In this document: piece after piece, positions 56,284 to 64,000 of the stretch
Position numbering within the stretch: position 1 is the stretch's first letter
Layout of the letters: every line of letters begins with the position of its first letter
Assembly: GCF_900115175.1 (NCBI RefSeq)
Contig: NZ_FOYV01000001.1
Location: forward strand, 1 to 64,000
DNA: 64,000 nt
Direction: 5' to 3'
DNA from: Marinobacter gudaonensis
GTDB lineage: Bacteria; Pseudomonadota; Gammaproteobacteria; Pseudomonadales; Oleiphilaceae
Program-made: the position numbers and the translations under genes
The notes under the pieces: model-generated
What the model saw: only the letters and a program-made list of their open reading frames with translations
What the model was told of the DNA's origin: nothing
The model's database searches: none

Positions 56284-57054
56284 TTAACGGTAGTTGGCCA
56301 GAATGGCGTCCAGTTCTCCGTTCGCTTTCATGCGGGCGAGCTCGGCATTGAAATCGTTGGCGAAGGCCTGCCAATCCTTCCGCAGCATCAAACGGAAACC
56401 GTAATTGCTGATGCTTTCGCTGGTAATACTGAACTGCTTCTGAAGACCCTCGTTGCGAAGGATCCACTTGCCAACGAGTTTGTCGGCCACAGCGGCGTCA
56501 AAGCGTTCTCCATGCAGCACAAAGGTGAACATGTCCCGGTCTCTGGATACGTCGAAACGGCGAATTTTGCCGTCCTCGAAGTACGGCTCCAGTGGCGGAT
56601 ACCGGTAGCCCAGGTGAGTCACAATGGTTTTTGAAATCAGGTCTTCCGGGCTGGAGTAGGAAAACGGGGCGGAGCCAGGTACAAAGAAAACCTCTTCAAT
56701 GTCTACTACCGGGTCTGTGAACAGGAAGCGCTCCGGATTCTCAACCCACTCCCTGGCCCTGGGCGTTCCGTCGATATAGCCTTCCAGAAGCATCTGGTCT
56801 ACCCGCTTGCGGGGAATCTGCTCCGGCTTCACCCCGTAGCCAAGACGTTGGCAGATGGTGGCCACTACATCCCACATGATGCCCGAGGGCTCGTTTCCAT
56901 CCACGATCAGATACGGCGGGTAGCCATTGGGAGAAATATTGAAGTGAAAGACGCGGAATTGATCTGTGTTTCCGTTTGCGCTCACGAAGGGCGACGCCAG
57001 AACGAGGAGGGCGCTGACGAACAGGGGCGCAAGTCGGGATGTTCGGTTCTTCAT
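56284..57054 (-). CDS. Periplasmic solute-binding protein (PBPb type)
   Basis: The product is 256 residues with a signal peptide ending near VSANG. FNISPNGYPPYLIVDGNEPSGIMWDVVATICQRLG and the final domain MKANGELDAIL fit the amino-acid-type SBP_bac_3 fold. No permease or ATPase lies nearby, so it may serve as a sensor partner or an orphan binding protein. The ligand is unknown. Confidence 0.8.
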   Translation of the reverse strand: MKNRTSRLAPLFVSALLVLASPFVSANGNTDQFRVFHFNISPNGYPPYLIVDGNEPSGIMWDVVATICQRLGYGVKPEQIPRKRVDQMLLEGYIDGTPRAREWVENPERFLFTDPVVDIEEVFFVPGSAPFSYSSPEDLISKTIVTHLGYRYPPLEPYFEDGKIRRFDVSRDRDMFTFVLHGERFDAAVADKLVGKWILRNEGLQKQFSITSESISNYGFRLMLRKDWQAFANDFNAELARMKANGELDAILANYR

Positions 57055-57237
57055 GCTGAAGGGGCTCTCTACGGATCAGAACTGTAGTTGGAAAACGAAC
57101 CCGGCTAACATCCCTGCCAGAAAACGTGATTGTCCCCGCTTTACGGGCCAATTTCAATGATTTCAGTTCTATCTTAACGGCGCGGTCCCGGGTCAGAGGC
57201 CCTCGGCTTCAACTTCCCCGGGACGCCTTGGTATCCG

Positions 57238-58428
57238 TTACGCCCAGGCCCGTCGGAGGACCGAACGGGCATCCTCCAGAGTCACTTCTTTGGGATTGAA
57301 CATGATGGAACCGTCGTCCAGCGCCATCTCCGCGATATGGTCGAGTTGCGACTCGGTTACTTTGCCGGCTTCTTTCAAGGTACGTGGCAACTGGCAGCGC
57401 TTGTAAAGGGCATCGCGAAGCTTGCGGATGGCCGAGATGCTCGCCTCCGCGCGACGGCTGGCGGGAGTGGCCGCGTACACTTCCGGGCCTTCCAGATAAA
57501 GCAAAAGTTCGCCGAGGGGCGCCCGAACCGATTCCAGGTTGTATTCCAGCACGTAGGGCAGGTAGAGGCTCATGCAGAGCCCGTGCGGCAGATGGCAGAT
57601 GGCTCCGGTGGCGTGCCCCAGCGCATGCACCAGGCCGACCATGGAGTTGGAGAAGGCAATACCGGCCATGGTGGACGCCTGGGCCAGTTCCAGTCGGCCA
57701 TCGCTGTCTTTCGGGTTATCCATCACGTGCAGCAGCGACTGACTGATCTTCTTGATGGCCGCCGTAGCGTAGGCGTCACTGAGTGGATTCTTGGCCATAC
57801 ACGTGAACGCCTCGGTGGCGTGGGTGAGGGCGTCCATGGCGGTGGCCGCGGTGATGTGCGGCGGCAGCGTGAGCGTCATGCGGGGATCAATGATCGCGGC
57901 ATTGGGCAGCAGGAACGAGGATGTGAAGGGCAGCTTCACGCCCTTGGCTTCGTCGGTAATCACGGCCACAGAGGTAACCTCGGAGCCGGTGCCCGCCGTG
58001 GTGGGTACTACGAAAAACGGCTTCAGTGGGTGCTTCAGCACACCGGCGCCACTGTATTTTGCGATGTTATCGCCGCCTTCGGAAACCAGAATGTTGACCG
58101 CCTTGCCTGTGTCGATAGCGGAGCCACCACCCACGGCAATGATGGAATCGCATTTTTCCTGACGATAGATGCCGGCAATGTCACGCACCACGGTGGTTGA
58201 GGAATCCGGTGGCACATCATCGTAGATGGTGGCGATTTCCAGGCCGCTTTCCTCACAGGCGGCAATGACCGGTTCGAGCAGGCCGGCGGCACGAACACCC
58301 TTGTCCGTTACGATCATCGGGCGTTTTGCAGCGAGCCCGGCCAGCTCATAGGGAATGTGTTCCAGGGCAGCTTTGCCGGCGATCACTTTCACCGGGCAGA
58401 AGAATTCGTAGTATTGGTTGGTCATCAC
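57238..58428 (-). CDS. Iron-containing alcohol dehydrogenase
   Basis: The product is 396 residues. GGGSAIDTGKAV binds NAD(P); PTTAGTGSEVT and the metal-site set DALTHATEAF and HALGHATGAICHLPHG are typical of group III ADHs. The ATG overlaps the stop of the SCP2-like gene by 4 bases. The partner suggests a long-chain or lipid alcohol substrate; that is inference. Confidence 0.9.
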   Translation of the reverse strand: MMTNQYYEFFCPVKVIAGKAALEHIPYELAGLAAKRPMIVTDKGVRAAGLLEPVIAACEESGLEIATIYDDVPPDSSTTVVRDIAGIYRQEKCDSIIAVGGGSAIDTGKAVNILVSEGGDNIAKYSGAGVLKHPLKPFFVVPTTAGTGSEVTSVAVITDEAKGVKLPFTSSFLLPNAAIIDPRMTLTLPPHITAATAMDALTHATEAFTCMAKNPLSDAYATAAIKKISQSLLHVMDNPKDSDGRLELAQASTMAGIAFSNSMVGLVHALGHATGAICHLPHGLCMSLYLPYVLEYNLESVRAPLGELLLYLEGPEVYAATPASRRAEASISAIRKLRDALYKRCQLPRTLKEAGKVTESQLDHIAEMALDDGSIMFNPKEVTLEDARSVLRRAWA

Positions 58429-58970
58429 GCTCTCGCTGTCTCAACAAAATTGGTGGCAACTTTCAGGTAAATGCGGGCAGCACTGATCAGCTTTTCCGGC
58501 AGGTGCAGGTCTGCCGGGTATTCCTTGACCGCCCGCTTGGCGATCAGTTTGGGAAGAATGAACGACTCCAGACGGTTCAGCACCCGGGTCATGCGCACGG
58601 CGTAGCTGATGTCGCCATCCACCAGCATGCGATCGTTGGCAAACGCCACCGAGGTCTTTTCCTGGAATGACAGCACCAGGAAGGCGTGGGCAATGTGTTT
58701 GAACTGGATCGACAGATCCACCGGGCGTGGTGCGGAGTCGCCGTGGTAGCGGAACCGGCCCTGACCGGTGTGCTCCACAATCAGCCTGGAGCCGTCAGGC
58801 ATTACCATCATTTCGAACAGGAAGCCGTCAGGGAGGGCTTTGGCTTCGTGCTGAACTTTCTCATCCACCTCGCTTACGGCCTGCAGGGCCCGCCCCATGA
58901 CCTGGAACATCAGTTCCACATACAGGCGCCTGGCCTGAAACACCATGGGCTGGATACGTTTCGCTAGCAT
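58425..58970 (-). CDS. SCP2-like sterol/lipid-binding protein
   Basis: The product is 181 residues. PRPVDLSIQFKHIAHAFLVLSFQEKTSVAFANDRMLVDGDISYAVRMTRVLNRLESFILPKL has the shape of an SCP2-type hydrophobic-pocket domain. It is coupled with the downstream iron ADH (ATGA overlap). It may present a lipid substrate to the dehydrogenase. The family assignment is by eye and is moderate. Confidence 0.6.
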   Translation of the reverse strand: MLAKRIQPMVFQARRLYVELMFQVMGRALQAVSEVDEKVQHEAKALPDGFLFEMMVMPDGSRLIVEHTGQGRFRYHGDSAPRPVDLSIQFKHIAHAFLVLSFQEKTSVAFANDRMLVDGDISYAVRMTRVLNRLESFILPKLIAKRAVKEYPADLHLPEKLISAARIYLKVATNFVETARA

Positions 58971-59090
58971 GTGCGTCGTCCAATCGTTGTTGATGTCATC
59001 TGATTTTTAGAGCTATTGCTCTAAAAGTCAATGCGGTCGATGACGGGAATGTGCTGTCACGCAGGCAAATGTCCCGTTAAAGAAGCAGGA

Positions 59091-59118
59091 AGGCCGGAAA
59101 CCTTGCGGCTTCCGGCCT
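59091..59118 (-). terminator. Possible terminator after the M48 lipoprotein gene
   Basis: AGGCCGGAA (59091-59099) pairs with TTCCGGCCT (59110-59118). The T run is poor, so it is a weak call. Confidence 0.4.
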
Positions 59119-59148
59119 CTGCAAACGGGGTTTATGAGGTGCGGGGAT

Positions 59149-60426
59149 TTATTGGGTAAGGGCGGCCAACTTGCGCTTGGCCTCTTCGGCTACGTCGCCA
59201 CCGGCCTCGGCAGCCTTGCTGTAGTACGCAACCGCTTCGTTCCGCTTATTCTGTTTCACGGCAACATCCCCCAGGCGAAGGAAAGCGATAGACGTCGGCA
59301 CCACCTCGTTCGCACGCACCAGGTTCTCCCGGGCCTTCTCCAGGTTATTCATTCGCAGCGCGTTAAGGCCGTTGTAAAGGCGGTACTTGAACATTTCGGG
59401 GTATAGGCTGACCGCCTTCTCAAAATCCTCGGCGGCCTTCTGTGGTTGTTTCTGCTCCTCCAGGATGCGACCGCGAAGCGCGTAGAACATGGCTTCCCGG
59501 GGCAGGATGCGAATGGCTTCGTTGATTTTTTCAAGGGCGGCGGCCATGTCACCCTTTGACGCCAGCTCCAGGGCCTTGTCGTGAGCTGCATAGGCGGGCT
59601 GCAGAGAGCGCAGTTCGGCGAGCTTACGTTGATAAACCTCTTCGCCCCGGTACCCACCGGTGCCAATTTTCTGTGCCAGCTCGCGGTTTTCCTGTACCCG
59701 CTTCGCTGAGGGCGGGTGAGTTGCAAACAGCCCCTCCACAAACCCCGGGTTGCGACCTTCCGAGAGTCTCAGGAAGATCTCCTGCAGTTCCACCGCAGCG
59801 GCGGGGTCGTAACCGGCTTCTTTCATGTACAGGATGCCGTAATGGTCGGATTCCAGTTCGTCGCCCTGGCTGTACTGGGCCAGAGCCAGTTGGGCGCCCA
59901 GGGCGGCACCACCCATGATCAGCCCGGCCCACTCGTTATCGGAAAGCGCAAAGCCAAGGCCAGCCACGCCGGCGCTGATCAGCATGCCCTGCTGCATGCG
60001 CTGTACACTGTGCCGCGCCGCCGCGTGGACAATCTCGTGCCCCAGCACCGAGGCCAGTTGGGCTTCGTTTTCAAGCTCGGTCAGCAGGCCCCGGTTGATG
60101 GCAATTTTACCTCCGGGCAGGGCCCAGGCGTTGGGAACACTGCTATTGAGAACCACGAACTCGTAGGGCAGGTCGGGGCGATCGCTCACCGCCGCCATCT
60201 TGCGACCAACTTCGCTGACGTAGAGGCCCAGTTCGGGGTCAACGTAGAACTGTCCGCCCTGGGTCTGTTGGGTAGGCACATACTGCTCGGCACCCATGGC
60301 CAGTTCCTGGCTTTCACCAATCAGTGACAGCTGTTTTTCGCCGGTAACCGGGTTTACCGAACAACCGGCCGCCACAACGGCCAGGACAACGACCAGAAAA
60401 CTGGATCTGACAGCGGACAGATTCAC
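59149..60426 (-). CDS. M48 metalloprotease lipoprotein with TPR domain (BepA-like)
   Basis: The product is 425 residues from GTG 60426 with GGGAG six bases upstream. A signal peptide ends in the lipobox VAAGC, placing it in the periplasm on a membrane. The zinc site is HEIVH with a downstream Glu in ESDHYG, and C-terminal TPR repeats start near residue 280. The layout is that of BepA/YfgC, which acts in outer-membrane protein assembly and turnover. Confidence 0.9.
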   Translation of the reverse strand: MNLSAVRSSFLVVVLAVVAAGCSVNPVTGEKQLSLIGESQELAMGAEQYVPTQQTQGGQFYVDPELGLYVSEVGRKMAAVSDRPDLPYEFVVLNSSVPNAWALPGGKIAINRGLLTELENEAQLASVLGHEIVHAAARHSVQRMQQGMLISAGVAGLGFALSDNEWAGLIMGGAALGAQLALAQYSQGDELESDHYGILYMKEAGYDPAAAVELQEIFLRLSEGRNPGFVEGLFATHPPSAKRVQENRELAQKIGTGGYRGEEVYQRKLAELRSLQPAYAAHDKALELASKGDMAAALEKINEAIRILPREAMFYALRGRILEEQKQPQKAAEDFEKAVSLYPEMFKYRLYNGLNALRMNNLEKARENLVRANEVVPTSIAFLRLGDVAVKQNKRNEAVAYYSKAAEAGGDVAEEAKRKLAALTQ

Positions 60427-60626
60427 GATGAACTCCCTTTTTGTAGTGCGACGGTGGGGCGCATTCAAGCGCCAGTACCTCTGAGGCAGGTTATAGCACA
60501 CATGCGCAGCGCTTTGGATGAACGGTTGTCCACAGGCGGTGGTGGCAGGCAAGTGCATGACGTATCATAAGTGATTGTTCCCACGCTGTTTAGAACGCCC
60601 TGACCACTCTTGCATCTGGACAAGCC

Positions 60627-61370
60627 ATGACCAACCTTCTCGAGCTGATTGCCCTTTCCTGGTTTCTGGTCTGCTGGCTCGGCTACACCGAGTATTCCAA
60701 GCGCCGAGCGGCGGATCGCCCTTGTCTTTCCAATACCCTGGACCTGTACCGTGAAGACTGGATGCGGGTAATGTTGCGGCGCGACAACCGCATTGCCGAT
60801 GCGTCAGTGGTGGGGAATCTCGAGCGTAACGGTGCCTTTTTTGCCTCAAGTTGCCTGCTGATCCTGGCCGGTATCATTACCGCCCTGGGCTACACTCAGG
60901 AAGTCATGGAAGTGTTCAGCACCATGCCGTTTGGCACGCTGCCCAGCCGGGAAATCTGGGAGCTGCGCATGGTGATCCTGCTGGTGGTCTTTATCTACGC
61001 CTTCTTCAAGTTCACCTGGTCCATGCGCATGTACAATTTTGTGTCCGTGATGATTGGCAGTGCGCCACCGCCTGATGACACCAAAACCAGCCCCGCTGCC
61101 CGAGAAGCGTTTGCCCGCAGCGCCGGCAACGTGTGCAATCAGGCCGGTGATGCATTTAACCTGGGGCTGCGGTCCTACTACTATGCGCTGGCGGTGGTGG
61201 GCTGGTTCATTCACCCGATTGTGTTCATGGCCGCATCGACCCTGGTCGTGATAGTCCTCTACCGCCGGGAATTCTGCTCGGCTGCCCTGGATGCCCTCCG
61301 CAGTGGCAAGGTGTTTGAAGAACCGCTACCGGGCAAGCCCTCTGCCGCGCAGAACCAGAAAGCCGACTGA
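60627..61370 (+). CDS. DUF599-family membrane protein
   Basis: The product is 247 residues with about four hydrophobic segments (5-22, 70-92, 108-132, 185-210). TEYSKRRAADRPCLSNTLDLYREDWMRVMLRRDNRIADASVVGNLERNGAFFAS is the recognisable DUF599 core. Function is unknown. It lies 15 bases before a thioesterase gene and may be cotranscribed with it. Confidence 0.85.
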   Translation: MTNLLELIALSWFLVCWLGYTEYSKRRAADRPCLSNTLDLYREDWMRVMLRRDNRIADASVVGNLERNGAFFASSCLLILAGIITALGYTQEVMEVFSTMPFGTLPSREIWELRMVILLVVFIYAFFKFTWSMRMYNFVSVMIGSAPPPDDTKTSPAAREAFARSAGNVCNQAGDAFNLGLRSYYYALAVVGWFIHPIVFMAASTLVVIVLYRREFCSAALDALRSGKVFEEPLPGKPSAAQNQKAD

Positions 61371-61384
61371 CAGGTTGCAATTGA

Positions 61385-61855
61385 ATGAACGACGAACTCC
61401 GAAAGCAACGGGTCTCCCGATTTATTGAAACCCTGAACCAGGCCAGAGCGCTGGGCCTCTCGGTGACCGAGGCCAGCGAGGGCGGGCTTACCCTCTGCCT
61501 GCCGTACAGCGACGGCATCATCGGCAACCCGGAAACCGGCGTCATCCACGGTGGCGCCATCACCACACTCATGGACACGGCCTCCGGCTCGGTCATCCTC
61601 TGCTCACTGGACGACTTCGAGCTTTGCCCGACTCTGGACCTGCGCGTCGACTACATGCGCCCGGCCCATCCCCACAAGCCGGTCTATGCCCGGGCCGAGA
61701 CCTATCGGGTCACCAGTAACATCATCTTTACGCGCTGTGAGGCGTACCAGGAGGGTGGCGAAACCATCGCCAACTGCGTGGCCACCTTCATGCGCATCGG
61801 CAAAGAGGCAACGCCGAAGCACTACCGGGACCTGATCACGGGAGGCGAGCAATGA
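61385..61855 (+). CDS. Hotdog-fold thioesterase (PaaI family), first of two
   Basis: The product is 156 residues. GNPETGVIHGGAITTLMDTASG is the PaaI hotdog helix, with Asp-Gly residues of the active site region, and VDYMRPAHPHKPVYARAE is strand-rich. It hydrolyses acyl- or aryl-CoA thioesters. The end overlaps the second thioesterase by 4 bases (ATGA). Confidence 0.88.
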   Translation: MNDELRKQRVSRFIETLNQARALGLSVTEASEGGLTLCLPYSDGIIGNPETGVIHGGAITTLMDTASGSVILCSLDDFELCPTLDLRVDYMRPAHPHKPVYARAETYRVTSNIIFTRCEAYQEGGETIANCVATFMRIGKEATPKHYRDLITGGEQ

Positions 61856-62286
61856 CCGATCCTGAAATCCTCCGCTACACGCAGGAAACCGGCGATTTCG
61901 GCCGCATGCTGGAGAGTATTCCCTACGCGTCCTGGATTGGCCTGCAATGCGAGCGCTTCGGCGACGACTTGATCTTCCGTCTGCCTTGCAAGGAGTCCAA
62001 CCTGGGTAACCCGATCCTGCCGGCCATCCACGGCGGTGTGATTGGCGGTTTCATGGAGATGTCGGCGAACATCTACCTGATGATGTCCCAGGACTCCCTG
62101 CGCATGCCCCGGATCGTCGACTTCTCCCTGGATTACCTGCGGGCTGGCCTGAACCGGGAAACCTTCGCCGAATGCCGGCTGACCCGCCAGGGCAATCGCG
62201 TGGCCAATGTGATGGTCACCGCCTGGCAGAAATCCCGCTCCCAGCCCATCGCCACGGCCCGCGCCCACTTCCTGCTGGAAGACTGA
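61852..62286 (+). CDS. Hotdog-fold thioesterase (PaaI family), second of two
   Basis: The product is 144 residues. GNPILPAIHGGVIGGFMEMSANIYL is the hotdog helix but Met-Glu replaces the Met-Asp of the first copy. The two may form a heteromer or differ in substrate. Coupled translation by ATGA overlap supports joint function. Confidence 0.85.
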   Translation: MTDPEILRYTQETGDFGRMLESIPYASWIGLQCERFGDDLIFRLPCKESNLGNPILPAIHGGVIGGFMEMSANIYLMMSQDSLRMPRIVDFSLDYLRAGLNRETFAECRLTRQGNRVANVMVTAWQKSRSQPIATARAHFLLED

Positions 62287-62364
62287 TTTTGCTCGAAATA
62301 CGGGGCTTGAAAAGCCCCGTGCTGGCCCCATCTCCCTTCCATAACTGACGCCTCGGAGCAGGCA

Positions 62365-62469
62365 AGCGTGTGGGAGTGGCTTTCCGAAACACGCGGTGAA
62401 TACGTCCGTGTACGCTCGGCTCCGCCATCCATGGCTCCGCACGGTTTCGGAAAGCCACTCCCACACGCT
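62365..62469. repeat. Variable-stem palindromic element D
   Basis: Arms 62365-62390 and 62444-62469 pair over 26 bp without mismatch, with three more pairs after one mismatch. The 53 nt core reads in the same orientation as element A and carries TACGTCCGTGTA and GCCATccATGGC. It lies between the thioesterase pair and htpG. Confidence 0.85.
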
Positions 62470-62549
62470 CGCCCAGACTCGGGGGCAAACCTGATCAAAC
62501 GAATATGTCTGCCTCACAGACAGCAACACAAGCAGGAGACACTCAAGCC

Positions 62550-64000
<1,451 letters not shown>

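Overview
The window reads as a chromosome segment of a Marinobacter-like marine gammaproteobacterium. This is inferred from gene content and order: serC-pheA-hisC-tyrA/aroA-cmk-rpsA-ihfB-lapA-lapB-pyrF, tesA divergent from ybbA-ybbP, and pyrD next to rmf and rlmKL, with high-GC codon use outside the first 10 kb. No 16S gene or species marker is present, so the genus is an inference.

Region 1 (1 to about 10,250) is a run of integron gene cassettes. Small genes, all on the + strand, are each followed by an attC-type site of 71-102 bp that starts near an AAC core and ends in a GTTRRRY-like core. I count thirteen complete or reconstructable attC sites and the tail of one more at bases 1-9. Gene orientation puts the integrase and attI to the left, outside the window. 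The cassettes encode lipoproteins, small membrane proteins, a NIPSNAP-like protein, a HEPN-like protein, a stand-alone EF-Tu domain 3-like protein, a two-gene membrane protein/methyltransferase cassette, and a Phd/YefM-Txe/YoeB toxin-antitoxin pair. Two insertion sequences have landed inside attC sites: an IS110-family (IS1111-type) element at 4329-5920 and an IS3-family element at 7809-9104 flanked by GATC. Both attC sites can be rebuilt by removing the element. The non-coding end of the IS1111-type element is highly structured and carries short matches to both insertion junctions, which makes it a candidate guide (seek/bridge) RNA.

Region 2 (10,600-22,400) holds a Cache-GGDEF cyclase, a sulfate ABC transporter operon (sbp-cysT-cysW-cysA), a ZIP-family metal transporter, a second-type FtsH protease overlapping a small thiamine-binding-like gene, gamma-glutamyltransferase and purU. 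Region 3 (22,500-36,000) is the housekeeping block gyrA, serC, pheA, hisC, tyrA-aroA, cmk, rpsA, ihfB, lapA, lapB, pyrF. Region 4 (36,000-51,300) has two identical tRNA-Asn genes, an aspartate aminotransferase, uvrB, a divergent GNAT/C39-peptidase and RimK-like ATP-grasp pair (a predicted peptide-ligation system), a CDF transporter, pyrD, rmf, rlmKL, an outer-membrane protein and an M18 aminopeptidase. Region 5 (51,350-64,000) has a YheT-type hydrolase, tesA/ybbA/ybbP, a solute-binding protein, an iron-dependent alcohol dehydrogenase with an SCP2-like partner, an M48 lipoprotein protease, a DUF599 protein, two hotdog thioesterases and the 5' part of htpG.

The least explained signal outside the array is a family of four intergenic palindromes (35989-36098, 36181-36276, 40039-40133, 62365-62469). 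Each has a perfect 20-28 bp outer stem that differs from copy to copy, enclosing a 53-55 nt conserved core with two small hairpins built around CATCCATG or a related motif. The layout, conserved loop with variable but self-complementary arms, is the reverse of REPIN-type repeats.
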